A stretch of 64,000 bases of DNA from Bradyrhizobium oligotrophicum S58 (GCF_000344805.1 NC_020453.1:3629001-3693000), one strand, 5' to 3'. Counted from the first letter of the stretch, positions 28,658 to 38,010 are shown. Notes: generated by a model not told the origin, from the sequence alone. Numbers and translations: made by a program.

Positions 28658-29404
28658 GTGACACTTCCTCCGCTCGATTCTCCGCAATGGCATGGCTCGC
28701 TCAAGGCGTTCGGCTGGGGCTTGCGCGCGACGTCGGCGACCATCCTGTCGGTGGTGCTGTTCGTCACCTTCATCGGCATCGGTGCGCTCGCGCACGACAC
28801 CCATTTCAGCATGCTCTGGGCGATCCTGAGCACGGTGCTGGTGTGGGCAGGTCCCGCCCAGATCATCCTGGTCTCGACGCTCGGCTCCGGCCAGACCATC
28901 CTGCAATCGGCGATCGCGGTCACCATGAGTGCGATCCGGCTGTTTCCGATGGTGGTGGCGGTGCTGCCGCTGATCCGCTCGCCACAGACCAAGCGGCGGC
29001 ATCTGGTGTTGATCGCGCATTTCACCGCCGTGACCCTGTGGGTGGAATGCTATCGCTTCCTGCCACATGTGCCGCGTGAGCGCCGCATCGCCTTCGTGCA
29101 CGGGCTCGGCACCGGCCTGATGGGGGTGGCGCTGGTGGCGACCATCATCGGCTATCTCCTCGCCGCCAACCTGTCGCAGACCTTCGGCGCCGCCGTGCTG
29201 CTGCTGACGCCGCTCGCCTTCCTGTTCTCGACCTTGCGCAACGCCAAGGAGCTTGCGGACGTGCTCGCGCTCGGCCTCGGACTCGTGCTCTATCCGGTCG
29301 CGGCACAGCTCAACAGCGGCGTCGACATCCTGGTCAGCGGCGTCGTCGCCGGAACCATTGCGTTCGGCGCCCACAAATGGCGCGAGCGGCAGGGGCAGGC
29401 ATGA
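28658..29404 (+). CDS. azlC: AzlC family branched-chain amino-acid exporter subunit
   Basis: 248 residues from GTG 28658; the frame is open further up but without family sequence. About seven hydrophobic segments. AzlC features: HFSMLWAILSTVLVWAGPAQII, TMSAIRLFPMVVAVLPL, and RIAFVHGLGTGLMGVAL. With AzlD it forms an inner-membrane exporter for branched-chain amino acids and analogues. The stop overlaps the azlD start in ATGA at 29401-29404, so translation is coupled. Confidence 0.88.
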   Translation: MTLPPLDSPQWHGSLKAFGWGLRATSATILSVVLFVTFIGIGALAHDTHFSMLWAILSTVLVWAGPAQIILVSTLGSGQTILQSAIAVTMSAIRLFPMVVAVLPLIRSPQTKRRHLVLIAHFTAVTLWVECYRFLPHVPRERRIAFVHGLGTGLMGVALVATIIGYLLAANLSQTFGAAVLLLTPLAFLFSTLRNAKELADVLALGLGLVLYPVAAQLNSGVDILVSGVVAGTIAFGAHKWRERQGQA

Positions 29405-29745
29405 GCGACTTCATCGGCGATTGGCATGCGCTCGTCGTGCTGCTGGTGGCGGGCGTGATCCCCAACCAGATCTGGCGCCTGCTCGGACTGTGGTTCGGCA
29501 GCGGGCTCGACGAGGGCTCGGATCTGCTGATGTGGGTGAAGGCGGTGGCGACGGCGATCCTGGCCGGCGTCATCGCCCAGATCCTGGTGCAGCCGCCGGG
29601 CGCGCTCGCCAGCGTGCCCTGGGGCCTTCGCTATGGTGCCGTCGTCGCCGGCCTTGCCGCCTTCCTGGCGACGCGGCGCTCGATCTTTGCCGGCGTGGTC
29701 TGCGGCGAGGCCGTGATGCTGGCCGGCAAATGGTGGCTCGGCTGA
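29401..29745 (+). CDS. azlD: AzlD family transport subunit
   Basis: 114 residues, four hydrophobic segments. The N-terminus DWHALVVLLVAGVIPNQIWRLLGLW and the LMWVKAVATAILAGVIAQI segment fit AzlD, the small partner of AzlC. It overlaps azlC by four bases. No Lrp-type regulator lies adjacent. The trmO gene follows after 68 bases. Confidence 0.86.
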   Translation: MSDFIGDWHALVVLLVAGVIPNQIWRLLGLWFGSGLDEGSDLLMWVKAVATAILAGVIAQILVQPPGALASVPWGLRYGAVVAGLAAFLATRRSIFAGVVCGEAVMLAGKWWLG

Positions 29746-29813
29746 GTTGCGCGACCGCAATTGCGGTGCGCGCCGGTTCGGATAGATTGCCGGGCAGACC
29801 AAGGATCTCCGAG

Positions 29814-30299
29814 ATGACCACCGATACCGATCTCCGCCCGGGCGAAGTCGCCGTCGATGCGCCAAAGCCGCGCGACGCAACGCTGTATTTCATCGGCCGC
29901 ATCCGCACGCCCTGGACCTCGCGGCTGGAGACGCCGCGGCAGGGCAGCTTCGAGGGGCCGGTGTGCCGGCTCGAGATCTTCGAGCCCTGGGTTCCGGCGC
30001 TGCAGGGCATCGACGCCTTCAGCCATCTCCAGGTGCTGTACTGGCTCAACCGGGCGCGCCGCGATCTCGTGCAGCAGAGCCCGCGGCATCATGACGGCGA
30101 CACGCGCGGCACCTTCGCGCTGCGCTCGCCGGTGCGTCCCAATCCGATCGGCGTCTCGACCGTCCGCTTCGTCGCGCTGGAGGGCAGCACCGTGCTGGTG
30201 CGCGGCCTCGACTGTCTCGACGAGACCCCGCTGATCGATCTGAAGCCGGATCGCTGCGTGTTCACGCCGGGCGCGGGCGAGGACAACAAACAGGACTGA
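29814..30299 (+). CDS. trmO: tRNA (t6A37) N6-methyltransferase TrmO
   Basis: 161 residues from ATG 29814. Motifs of the TsaA/TrmO beta-barrel: YFIGRIRTPW near the start, GIDAFSHLQVLYWLNRARR, and FALRSPVRPNPIGVSTVRFVAL (SAM-binding region). The enzyme uses S-adenosylmethionine to methylate t6A at position 37 of tRNA-Thr. The core length is normal; the shortened C-terminus, ending soon after ETPLIDLKP, is common in bacterial forms lacking the second domain. It is followed by the NAD regulator after ten bases, probably by chance of spacing. Confidence 0.9.
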   Translation: MTTDTDLRPGEVAVDAPKPRDATLYFIGRIRTPWTSRLETPRQGSFEGPVCRLEIFEPWVPALQGIDAFSHLQVLYWLNRARRDLVQQSPRHHDGDTRGTFALRSPVRPNPIGVSTVRFVALEGSTVLVRGLDCLDETPLIDLKPDRCVFTPGAGEDNKQD

Positions 30300-30309
30300 C
30301 TGGATCCGG

Positions 30310-31266
30310 ATGTCGAACGTGAACAAGCGGCCGCAGAAGACCGTGACGGCTCTGGATGCGATCACCGCGGACCTCGTCGCCGTGTTGGTGGCGGTGACAG
30401 ATGGCGACCCCAGGATCATGACGATCGAGCACGCCGCGGCGTTGCCGAGCGGGCCGTTTCAGTTCGCGCATCGCTCGCTGCAGATGGGCCTGCGCGCCTG
30501 GGTCGAGGCCCAGACCGGTCATCCCCTCGGCTATGTCGAGCAACTCTATACCTTCGCGGATCGCGGCCGCAGCGGCGACCCCGACGCGCCGCACCGCATC
30601 TCCATCAGCTATCTCGGCCTCACGCGCGAGGAGGAGGGGCGTGAGGGCGCGGATGCACAGTGGTCGTCCTGGTACGACTACTTCCCGTGGGAGGATCATC
30701 GCGACGGGCCGCCGGCAATGCTGACAAAGATCATCGCGCCGAAGCTCAAGGCCTGGGCGCGATCTGCCGACGAGCCGGCGCTGCAGAAGACCAGGTGGCG
30801 GCGCGCCGCCATCACGTTCGGTCTCGATGGCCGCGAATGGAACGAGGAACTGACGCTGCAGCGTTATGAGCTGCTGTATGAGGCGGCGCTGATCCCTGAG
30901 AGCGTGCGTGAGAAGGGCGGCGAGCCGGCCGTGCCCGGCCGCGCCATGACCGGTGATCACCGCCGCATTCTCGCCACCGGCATCGCCCGGCTGCGCGCCA
31001 AGATCAAGTATCGGCCGGTCGTGTTCGAGCTGATGCTGGAAGAATTTACACTGCTGCAGCTGCAACGCTCCGTCGAGGCGTTGGCAGGCCGGCTGGTGCA
31101 CAAGCAGAACTTCCGCCGCCTCATCGAGCAGCAGGAACTCGTTGAAGAAACAGGCGCAATGGCCGCTGACACGATCGGACGCCCGGCCAAGCTGTTCCGT
31201 TTCCGCCAGGGCGTGCTGGCCGAACGCGCCGTGATCGGAAGCAAGCTTCCGCTCTCGCGCTCTTGA
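30310..31266 (+). CDS. nadQ: Nudix-related transcriptional regulator of NAD synthesis (NadQ/NrtR-like)
   Basis: 318 residues. The N-terminal two thirds is a catalytically dead Nudix-like fold (LVAVLVAVTDGDPRIMTI, PFQFAHRSLQMGLRAWVEAQTG, YVEQLYTFADRGR) in which the REXXEEXGU catalytic residues are missing. The C-terminal third is a winged helix (FELMLEEFTLLQLQRSVEAL, NFRRLIEQQELVEETG). This matches the COG4111 group that includes NadQ, a proposed repressor of de novo NAD synthesis in alphaproteobacteria. It lies 68 bases upstream of nadABC, and two palindromes in that gap are the obvious targets. Confidence 0.85.
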   Translation: MSNVNKRPQKTVTALDAITADLVAVLVAVTDGDPRIMTIEHAAALPSGPFQFAHRSLQMGLRAWVEAQTGHPLGYVEQLYTFADRGRSGDPDAPHRISISYLGLTREEEGREGADAQWSSWYDYFPWEDHRDGPPAMLTKIIAPKLKAWARSADEPALQKTRWRRAAITFGLDGREWNEELTLQRYELLYEAALIPESVREKGGEPAVPGRAMTGDHRRILATGIARLRAKIKYRPVVFELMLEEFTLLQLQRSVEALAGRLVHKQNFRRLIEQQELVEETGAMAADTIGRPAKLFRFRQGVLAERAVIGSKLPLSRS

Positions 31267-31276
31267 TCCGCCGCCC

Positions 31277-31334
31277 TTGACAAGACTTATGCTCAGGATA
31301 AGTATAAGCCATCTTATGCTCACGGAGAGTATAA
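31277..31334 (+). promoter_or_regulatory. nadA promoter region with two tandem operators
   Basis: TTGACA at 31277-31282 is a good -35; AGTATA/GTATAA near 31301-31307 serves as -10 with an 18-19 base spacer. Two 21-base imperfect palindromes follow the same pattern: TTATGCTC-N5-AAGTATAA at 31287-31307 and TTATGCTC-N5-GAGTATAA at 31314-31334. They are 27 bases apart start to start. The first covers the spacer and -10; the second covers the start point, the ribosome site GGAGAG, and touches the nadA ATG. Binding by the upstream Nudix-type regulator is inferred from position. Confidence 0.72.
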
Positions 31335-32321
31335 ATGGCCGAACCGTTGTCGCCTGCCGTCGCCTCGCATTCACCGCTCGCTGATCGTCTGAGCCGGGTG
31401 ATCCCACCCCCGGAATGGGCGGTGTTCGAAGAGGATGTCGAGGCCATCCTCGACCTGAAGCGCCGGCGCAACGCGGTGGTGCTCGCGCACAACTATCAGA
31501 CGCCCGAGATCTTCCACGGCGTGGCCGACATCGTCGGCGACAGCCTCTTGCTCGCCCGCGAAGCTACCAAGGTCGATGCCGAGGTGATCGTGCTGGCCGG
31601 CGTTCACTTCATGGCGGAGACGGCCAAGCTGCTCAATCCTGACAAGACGGTGCTGATCCCGGACCTCGAGGCCGGCTGCTCGCTCGCGGAGTCGATCACC
31701 GCTGACGACATCAGGCTGATGCGCGCGCGTCATCCCGGCGTGCCCGTGGTCGCCTATGTCAACACGTCGGTCGCGGTGAAGGCGGAGTCGGACATCTGCT
31801 GCACGTCGGGCAATGCGCGCGCCCTCGTCGAGTCGCTCGGCGTCGATCACGTCATCATGTTGCCGGATGAATATCTCGCGCTCAACATCGCAGCCCAGAC
31901 CAAGGTGAGGATCACCGCCTGGAAGGGGCATTGCGAAGTGCATGAGCGCTTCAGCGCCGACGATGTCCGTACCCTGCGCGACAATCATCCCGGAGTCACC
32001 GTGCTCGCGCATCCGGAATGCCCGCCGGAGGTGGTGGCGGAGGCGGACTTCGCCGGCTCCACGGCGGCGATGGCGGACTATGTCGGCGCGAAGCGACCGG
32101 CGCGGGTGGTGCTGCTCACGGAATGCTCGATGAGCGACAATGTCGCGGTGCTGTACCCCGATATCGAATTCGTCCGCCCCTGCAATCTGTGTCCGCACAT
32201 GAAGCGGATCACCTTGAAGAACATCCGTCATGCGCTTGAGACCAACACGCATGTGGTCACGATCGATCCCGCGATGGCTGATCGCGCGCGGCGCTCGGTG
32301 GAAAGGATGCTGGCGCTATGA
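31335..32321 (+). CDS. nadA: Quinolinate synthase NadA
   Basis: 328 residues. The three cysteines that hold the [4Fe-4S] cluster are in [18 protein letters not shown] and [10 protein letters not shown]. Substrate-site motifs include [12 protein letters not shown] and [14 protein letters not shown]. It condenses iminoaspartate from NadB with dihydroxyacetone phosphate to quinolinate. The frame overlaps nadB by four bases (ATGA at 32318-32321), so the operon is tightly coupled. Its ribosome site is inside the second operator. Confidence 0.97.
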   Translation: MAEPLSPAVASHSPLADRLSRVIPPPEWAVFEEDVEAILDLKRRRNAVVLAHNYQTPEIFHGVADIVGDSLLLAREATKVDAEVIVLAGVHFMAETAKLLNPDKTVLIPDLEAGCSLAESITADDIRLMRARHPGVPVVAYVNTSVAVKAESDICCTSGNARALVESLGVDHVIMLPDEYLALNIAAQTKVRITAWKGHCEVHERFSADDVRTLRDNHPGVTVLAHPECPPEVVAEADFAGSTAAMADYVGAKRPARVVLLTECSMSDNVAVLYPDIEFVRPCNLCPHMKRITLKNIRHALETNTHVVTIDPAMADRARRSVERMLAL

Positions 32322-33871
32322 GCACCGATCTCTCTGAACTCGCTGGCCGTCCGGTCATCATCGGCGGCGGCGCCGCGGGCCTGATGACGGCGCTTCATCT
32401 CGCGCCCGAACCCGTCGTGCTCTTGTCGAAGTCGCCGCTCGGCGCCGAGGCGTCGAGCATGTGGGCGCAGGGTGGGCTCGCCGCAGCCGTCGGTGACGAT
32501 GATGACCCCGTGCTGCATCTGCAGGACACTCTCGCTGCCGGCGCGGGATTGTGCGACGAGGCCGCCGCGCGCCGCATCGTCGCGGCAGCGCCGGCCGCGG
32601 TCGAGCGTCTCGCGCAGCTTGGCGTCGCGTTCGATCGACGTGCGGATGGACGTTGGCGCCTGGGCCTGGAGGCCGCACACGGCCGCAAGCGGATCGTGCA
32701 TGCGACCGGCGACGGCACCGGACGCGAGATCATGCGCGCGCTGATCGCGGCCGTCAGGCGTTGTGCGTCGGTGACCTTGCTTGAAGGCGTCGAGGCGCGC
32801 CGTTTGATTGTCGCTGACAATGCGATCCAGGGCGTGGTCGCGGTGCGCGGCGACGAGCCTCTGGTGCTCACGACCACGCGCGTCGTGATCGCGACCGGCG
32901 GCATCGGCGGGCTGTTCCTCGACAGCACCAATCCGTCCGGCTGCTTCGGCCAGGGTCTCGCCTTGGCAGCGCGAGCTGGCGCCGTGTTGTCCGATCTCGA
33001 ATTCGTGCAGTTTCACCCCACCGCCTTCGACGGGCCGTCGCGGCCGCTGCCGCTTCTCACCGAGGCGATCCGCGGCGACGGCGCGGTCCTGATCGACGAG
33101 AGCGGCACGCGCTTCATGGCGGACGAGCCCGGTGCGGAGCTCGCGCCGCGAGACGTGGTTGCGCGGGCCGTGTGGCGGCGTCGCGCGCAGGGACACCGCG
33201 TGTTCCTCGATGCGCGCGACAGGCCGGGCAGGGATTTCGTCGCGCGCTATCCGGTGATCAGCGCCTTCTGCCGCATGGCCGGCATCGATCCGACCATAGA
33301 TCCGATCCCGGTGCGGCCGGCCGTGCACTATCACATGGGCGGCATCGCCGTTGATGCGATGGGGCGCAGCACGGTCGATGGCCTCTGGGCCTGTGGCGAG
33401 GTCAGCCGCACCGGCCTGCACGGTGCCAACCGGCTCGCCAGCAATTCGCTGATGGAAGCCATCGTCTGCGCGCAATGGGTGGGCAAGAGCGTGGCCGGCA
33501 CGCCGCATGGCCTGACCAAGCCGGGCCGGGTCGCAGAGCTTCCGCCTGCGTCCGATCCGTCCGCGGTGCGGCCGCTGCTGTCGCAGGCGCTCGGCGTGCT
33601 GCGCGAGCGCCCCACGATGGCAGCTGCCGTCCGTAGCCTTCTCCCGCTCGCGGAGGGGGCAGGGCCAGCGGCCGATCCGGCCATGGTCGGCCTGATGATG
33701 TCGGTTGCGGCCCACGCGCGCGAGGAAAGCCGCGGCGGGCATTTTCGTAGCGATTGTCCGGACACGCTGGCGCTCGCGCGGCCATCCAGCTTCACCCTGT
33801 CAGAGGCGATCGCCGTCGCCCGGGACATCGCCGCGACCCAGCTTCCGTCGTTCAGGAGCGCTCTGCCATGA
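32318..33871 (+). CDS. nadB: L-aspartate oxidase NadB
   Basis: 517 residues. The FAD-binding N-terminus reads [16 protein letters not shown] (GxGxxG). [14 protein letters not shown] and a later [29 protein letters not shown] are typical of the succinate dehydrogenase/aspartate oxidase family. [16 protein letters not shown] and [13 protein letters not shown] complete the pattern. It oxidises L-aspartate to iminoaspartate, reoxidised by O2 or fumarate. It overlaps both nadA and nadC by four bases. Confidence 0.97.
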   Translation: MSTDLSELAGRPVIIGGGAAGLMTALHLAPEPVVLLSKSPLGAEASSMWAQGGLAAAVGDDDDPVLHLQDTLAAGAGLCDEAAARRIVAAAPAAVERLAQLGVAFDRRADGRWRLGLEAAHGRKRIVHATGDGTGREIMRALIAAVRRCASVTLLEGVEARRLIVADNAIQGVVAVRGDEPLVLTTTRVVIATGGIGGLFLDSTNPSGCFGQGLALAARAGAVLSDLEFVQFHPTAFDGPSRPLPLLTEAIRGDGAVLIDESGTRFMADEPGAELAPRDVVARAVWRRRAQGHRVFLDARDRPGRDFVARYPVISAFCRMAGIDPTIDPIPVRPAVHYHMGGIAVDAMGRSTVDGLWACGEVSRTGLHGANRLASNSLMEAIVCAQWVGKSVAGTPHGLTKPGRVAELPPASDPSAVRPLLSQALGVLRERPTMAAAVRSLLPLAEGAGPAADPAMVGLMMSVAAHAREESRGGHFRSDCPDTLALARPSSFTLSEAIAVARDIAATQLPSFRSALP

Positions 33872-34716
33872 CCCTCAATCCGCTGCCGTCCTTGCTCTAC
33901 GAACCGCTGGTGCGCGCGGCGCTACTCGAGGATCTCGGCCGCGCCGGCGACATCACCACGGATGCGATCGTCCCGCGCGAGCGGCACGCGTCCTTGAAGC
34001 TGCGGGCGCGCCAGCATGGCGTGATCGCCGGCCTCGATGTCGCGCGCTGCGCGTTTCAGACGGTCTCGCCGGACGTGCGCATGGAGATCACGCGGCCTGA
34101 CGGCAGCGCCGTGGCACCGGGCGACATGATCGCGACCATCAGCGGCCCGGCACGGGCGTTGCTGACCGGCGAGCGCGTCGCGCTCAACTTCCTCTGCCAC
34201 CTCAGCGGCGTCGCCAGTGCGACGGCGCTGCTGGTCGCGGCGGTGAAAGGCACCAGGGCGCAGATCGTCTGCACCCGCAAGACCACGCCTGGCCTGCGCG
34301 CGCTGGAGAAATATGCGGTGCGCGCGGGCGGAGGCGGCAATCATAGGTTCGGGCTCGATGATGCGGTTCTCATCAAGGACAACCACATCGCCATCGCCGG
34401 CGGCATCAAGGCTGCGATCGTCAGCGCGAAGGCTCATGCCGGCCATCTCGTGAAGATCGAGGTCGAGGTCGACACCCTGGCGCAGCTCGAGGAGGCGTTG
34501 GCGCTCGGCGTCGATGCGGTGCTGCTCGACAACATGACACCAGCGGAGCTGGAACGCGCCGTCGGCATCATCGGCGGCAAGGCCATTGCGGAAGCCTCCG
34601 GCCGGATCACCGTGGAGACCGCGCCCGCCATCGCCGCTGCCGGCGTCGACCTGATCTCCGTCGGTTGGATCACGCATTCGTCGGCGGCATTGGACATCGG
34701 GCTCGACGACGCCTGA
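33868..34716 (+). CDS. nadC: Nicotinate-nucleotide pyrophosphorylase NadC
   Basis: 282 residues from ATG 33868, overlapping nadB by four bases. Motifs: ALLEDLGRAGDITTDAIV, FLCHLSGVASAT, CTRKTTPGLRALEKYAV, and GGGGNHRFGLDDAVLIKDNH (phosphoribosyl pyrophosphate/quinolinate site). It converts quinolinate and PRPP to nicotinate mononucleotide and CO2. The three nad genes form one operon that ends against a convergent HIT gene with no gap. Confidence 0.97.
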   Translation: MTLNPLPSLLYEPLVRAALLEDLGRAGDITTDAIVPRERHASLKLRARQHGVIAGLDVARCAFQTVSPDVRMEITRPDGSAVAPGDMIATISGPARALLTGERVALNFLCHLSGVASATALLVAAVKGTRAQIVCTRKTTPGLRALEKYAVRAGGGGNHRFGLDDAVLIKDNHIAIAGGIKAAIVSAKAHAGHLVKIEVEVDTLAQLEEALALGVDAVLLDNMTPAELERAVGIIGGKAIAEASGRITVETAPAIAAAGVDLISVGWITHSSAALDIGLDDA

Positions 34717-35142
34717 TCAGCCCTTGAGCGCCGCGATCAGCTTCGCGGCGTTCTCCTCCAGCACCTTCGGGTCTTCCTTGCGGCTCGCCGGCGGCAGCAG
34801 GGAATCGCCGTTGTGGCGCGGCATGATGTGGACGTGCAGGTGGAAGACCATCTGGCCGCCGGCATGCTCGTTGAACTGCTGCACGGTGATGCCGTCGGCG
34901 GCGAATGCGGTCTTGGCGGCGCGGGCGATGGTGCGCACGGCGCGGCCGACATGGAGGTAGTCCTCCTCGGTGATATCCAGGATGTTGCGGGCAGGGGCCT
35001 TCGGGATCACCAGCGTGTGCCCCGCTACGCGCGGCATGATGTCGAGGAAGGCCAGCACGTGGTCGTTCTCATAGACCTTGGCGCAGGGGAATTCGCCGCG
35101 CAGAATCTTTGCGAACGGGTTGTTGGGATCGTAGGCGGTCAT
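34717..35142 (-). CDS. HIT family nucleotide hydrolase
   Basis: 141 residues. The histidine triad is HLHVHIMPR near residue 100, with FCAK-type N-terminus NNPFAKILRGEFPCAKVYEND. The pattern and the N-terminal zinc-free sequence suit HinT-like phosphoramidases acting on AMP-lysine or similar adenylates in the cytosol. The stop is immediately adjacent to the end of nadC, so the two genes converge without a spacer and without a visible terminator. Confidence 0.93.
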   Translation of the reverse strand: MTAYDPNNPFAKILRGEFPCAKVYENDHVLAFLDIMPRVAGHTLVIPKAPARNILDITEEDYLHVGRAVRTIARAAKTAFAADGITVQQFNEHAGGQMVFHLHVHIMPRHNGDSLLPPASRKEDPKVLEENAAKLIAALKG

Positions 35143-35201
35143 GAGCAGTCCCTCGGCGGTTCCTCTTCGTGCGCCTTACTCTCACCGCGACGTGGCGGAG
35201 G

Positions 35202-36410
35202 TCAAGACGGCTCGTCCGCGCCTTTCCGGAACGGGCCAGATTCGGCCAGCTCACGGCCGGCCTCCTCGACATACGCGCGCTCGCGCTTGAGATAGTCGTC
35301 GATGGCGCGGCGCAGGCCGCGGTCGGCGATGTAGTGCGCTGAAAAAGTGGTCTGCGGCAGGTAGCCGCGCGCGATCTTGTGCTCGCCCTGCGCGCCGGCT
35401 TCGACCACCGCAAGCTTGTGCTGAATGGCGAAATCGATCGCCTGATAGTAGCAGACCTCGAAATGCAGGAACGGGTGATGCTCGATCGCACCCCAGTTGC
35501 GGCCGAACAGCGTATCCGAGCCGATGAAGTTGATGGCGCCGGCGATCCAGCGCCCGTCGCGCTTGGCCATGATCAGCAGCACGTCGTCAGCCATGCTCTC
35601 GCCGATCAGCGCGAAGAATTTTCGGGTCAGATAGGGCCGGCCCCATTTGCGCGAGCCCGTCTCCATGTAGAACGCGAAGAACGCGTCCCAGGCGTCCTCG
35701 GTGATGTCCTTGCCGGTCAGCCAGTGGATGGTGATGCCGGCGCCGAGCGCGTCGCGGCGCTCGCGCTTCATCGCCTTGCGATGGCGCGAATTGAGCGTCG
35801 CCAGGAAATCGTCGAAGGTCGAAAACCCCTGATTGTGCCAGTGGAACTGCTGGTCGGTCCGCTGCAGGAAACCCTGGGCTGCGAGCAGCTCCCACTCTGC
35901 TTCCCGGGCGAAGGTGACATGGACCGAGGAGGCCTGGCTGATCCCGCACAACGCCTTGAGCCCCTGGGCGAGGGCGTTTCCGATCACCTGAGGGTCCTGG
36001 TCGGCGCGGACCAGCAGCCGCGGTCCGGTTGCCGGCGTGAACGGCACGGAGGCCTGGAGCTTCGGATAGTAGCGCCCGCCGGCGCGCTCATAGGCGTCGG
36101 CCCAGCCGCGGTCGAAGACGTATTCGCCCTGCGAGTGCGATTTCAGATAGCAGGGCACGACGCCCAGGACTTCGTCGCCGATTTTCGCCACCAGATGGCG
36201 CGGCGCCCAGCCGGTGCGCATTGTGGCCGAGCCGGAGGCTTCCAAAGCCGCGAAAAAGGCGTGGGAGACGAACGGGTTGTAGGCACGGCCGCAGGCGGGA
36301 GATGAGCCGGGCGTCACGCGGCCGTCGGGATTGGCGCAGGCGTCCCATGCTGCAGCCGGGATGTCGCTGACCACGGGGACGGCTTCGAGCGTGATCTCAG
36401 GTGATGCCAT
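35202..36410 (-). CDS. GNAT/FemAB-like family protein (COG3146, DUF482)
   Basis: 402 residues from ATG at 36410, with AAGGACT just upstream. Recognisable stretches: FVSHAFFAALEASGSA, HLVAKIGDEVLGVVPCYLKSHS, SRHRKAMKRERRDA and AGAQGEHKIARGYLP. They mark the DUF482 group, annotated as a GNAT-fold acyltransferase sometimes linked to peptidoglycan or aminoacyl transfer; the substrate is unknown. In front of the start three 15-base copies each supply the same ribosome-site core, which also extends the open frame by 15 codons to 36455. Confidence 0.85.
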   Translation of the reverse strand: MASPEITLEAVPVVSDIPAAAWDACANPDGRVTPGSSPACGRAYNPFVSHAFFAALEASGSATMRTGWAPRHLVAKIGDEVLGVVPCYLKSHSQGEYVFDRGWADAYERAGGRYYPKLQASVPFTPATGPRLLVRADQDPQVIGNALAQGLKALCGISQASSVHVTFAREAEWELLAAQGFLQRTDQQFHWHNQGFSTFDDFLATLNSRHRKAMKRERRDALGAGITIHWLTGKDITEDAWDAFFAFYMETGSRKWGRPYLTRKFFALIGESMADDVLLIMAKRDGRWIAGAINFIGSDTLFGRNWGAIEHHPFLHFEVCYYQAIDFAIQHKLAVVEAGAQGEHKIARGYLPQTTFSAHYIADRGLRRAIDDYLKRERAYVEEAGRELAESGPFRKGADEPS

Positions 36411-36455
36411 CGAGTCCTTGAAAATCCAGTCCTTGAAAAGCGAGTCCTTGAACAA
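36411..36455. repeat. Triplicated 15-bp ribosome-site unit before the GNAT gene
   Basis: Three 15-base units at 36411-36425, 36426-36440 and 36441-36455 share AGTCCTTGAA. Read on the minus strand each contains TTCAAGGACT, so the AAGGA ribosome-site core is present three times. The unit is five codons long; translated in frame it gives LFKDS-like repeats. Confidence 0.85.
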
Positions 36456-36539
36456 CCAGACAAGCGGCGTCCCGGCGGCGACGCTCGAACGGCCCGCCCA
36501 TCAAGATCGTGCATCGCAGCACCGAGTTCAAGGCCGGCA

Positions 36540-37292
36540 TCACGTCTCCGGCGTAAACCCTTCGAAGATCATCTGATCCGCGTAGCGGGCCGCAGCGGCG
36601 CGCTGCTCGGGGGTCCGGACGGTCCAGGTCAGGAGCGGACAACCGAACACGTTGCGCGCGATCCAGGGCGCTGGCGCCGGCAGCTGCTCGACCCAATAGG
36701 CGACGAAATGCGGTTGGGTGCCGAGGCCGTGCTTCAGATGCAGCATGCTGTCGCGCTGTGGCTGGGTCAGCTTGGCCCAATAGCCGTCCTCGTAGCTGCG
36801 CTGGGCGACGATGCCGCGCGTCAGCGTCGGCATGGTCTGGCGCAGGGCACGGACCTGGTCCGGATCGAACGACATGCCGACCACCGGGCCGGAATAGGCA
36901 GCGAGCACCTCGGCCATGCGCCGGACCAGGCGATGATCGCCCTGGAACGTGCTCTTGACCTCGACCACCAGCGGCACGCGCCCGGCGATCAGGTTGCAGA
37001 GCTCATTGAGCGTCATCATCCGCTCGTCGGTCTGCTTGAAGCTGACAGCCTTCAGCTCGGCGGCGGTCTTCTCGATCAGCAGGCCGGAGCCCTCGGTGAG
37101 CCGGCCGAGCTCGTAATCGTGATGCACCATCGCCTCGCCATCAGCCGACAGCTGGATGTCGCATTCGATGGCGAAATTGCCGGCGATGGCGCCGCGCGCG
37201 GCGGCCGGCATGTTCTCGATGATGCCACGGCTTGCGTCGTGCAGGCCGCGATGGGCGACGGGGCGGGCCGTCAGCCAGTCAGGTGCGCGCAT
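36540..37292 (-). CDS. Glycerophosphodiester phosphodiesterase
   Basis: 250 residues. GDPD TIM-barrel motifs: VAHRGLHD (general acid/base His), FAIECDIQLSADGEAMVHHDYEL (metal ligands Glu, Asp and the second His), and LVVEVKSTF (third metal Glu). No signal peptide, so it is cytosolic, unlike GlpQ. It hydrolyses glycerophosphodiesters to glycerol-3-phosphate and an alcohol. It is followed on the same strand by the GNAT gene after 129 bases and preceded by a RidA gene 30 bases away. Confidence 0.93.
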   Translation of the reverse strand: MRAPDWLTARPVAHRGLHDASRGIIENMPAAARGAIAGNFAIECDIQLSADGEAMVHHDYELGRLTEGSGLLIEKTAAELKAVSFKQTDERMMTLNELCNLIAGRVPLVVEVKSTFQGDHRLVRRMAEVLAAYSGPVVGMSFDPDQVRALRQTMPTLTRGIVAQRSYEDGYWAKLTQPQRDSMLHLKHGLGTQPHFVAYWVEQLPAPAPWIARNVFGCPLLTWTVRTPEQRAAAARYADQMIFEGFTPET

Positions 37293-37322
37293 TCGCCCCG
37301 TCCATTCTCTTCCGCGTCAATC

Positions 37323-37790
37323 CTACTCGACCTCGAACACACCTTCGACTTCCACCGCGGCATCGGACGGCAGTGATGACACGCCGACGGTGGTGCGGGC
37401 GTGGCGGCCCTTGGCGCCGAACGCTGCGACCATCAGGTCGGACGCGCCGTTGAGCACCTTCGGTCCGTCGAGGAAATCAGGCGCCGAATTGACGAAGCCG
37501 CCGAGCCGGACCACGCGCACGACCTTGTCGAGGTCGCCGATCGCCGCCTTGACCTGGGCGATCAGGTTGATCGCGCAGCCCTTCGCCGCGGCGTAGCCTT
37601 CCTCGAGCGACACCGGGCCGCCGAGCTTGCCGGTTGCGATCATCTTGCCGTCGGCGCCGAGGCAGACCTGGCCCGACACGAACAGCAGGTTGCCGGTGCG
37701 CACGAACGGGACATAATTGGCCACCGGCGCCTTCGGGGCCGGCAATGTGATGCCCTGTGCCGTCAGATTCTGTTCAACCGTACCCGCCAT
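37323..37790 (-). CDS. RidA family protein (first of two)
   Basis: 155 residues from ATG at 37790; in-frame sequence further upstream is not family-like. The body reads NYVPFVRTGNLLFVSGQVC, AAKGCAINLIAQVKAAIGDLDKVVRVVRLGGFV and RHARTTVGVSSLPSDAAVEVEGVFEV. The R-x-x-x-G-V-S-S-L region corresponds to the RidA active-site Arg loop. RidA proteins hydrolyse reactive enamine/imine intermediates to ketoacids and ammonia. This is the longer YjgH/YoaB-like subgroup. It is 30 bases upstream of the GDPD gene on the same strand. Confidence 0.9.
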   Translation of the reverse strand: MAGTVEQNLTAQGITLPAPKAPVANYVPFVRTGNLLFVSGQVCLGADGKMIATGKLGGPVSLEEGYAAAKGCAINLIAQVKAAIGDLDKVVRVVRLGGFVNSAPDFLDGPKVLNGASDLMVAAFGAKGRHARTTVGVSSLPSDAAVEVEGVFEVE

Positions 37791-38010
37791 CGGAAATCCC
37801 CGTTCTGTCGCCTGAATGCCGGTCCCGTGCCGGACCGCGGCCCTGTTTGGCGCAGTTGCCAGTGACATGCAAGCCGCGGCGGCCGCTCGGCACGCCCTGC
37901 GCAATGCACGCCCCTTGGCGTCCGGATCGCACGTTTCCGTGAGACAGCCGCAGTTGCGACGTAATGCAGCGGTCTTTAATGTGACGGTTTAACGGTCCCA
38001 GGGAAAACTC

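Noticed and set aside
27485..29374. Long minus-strand frame across the transglycosylase and azlC
   Set aside because: The plus-strand genes have signal peptide, SLT motifs and transport helices. The minus frame is His/Gln/Arg-rich and without domains.
37965..37995. Possible CtrA box upstream of eipB (TTTAATGTGACGGTTTAACG)
   Set aside because: The two TTAA halves are separated by nine bases, not seven.
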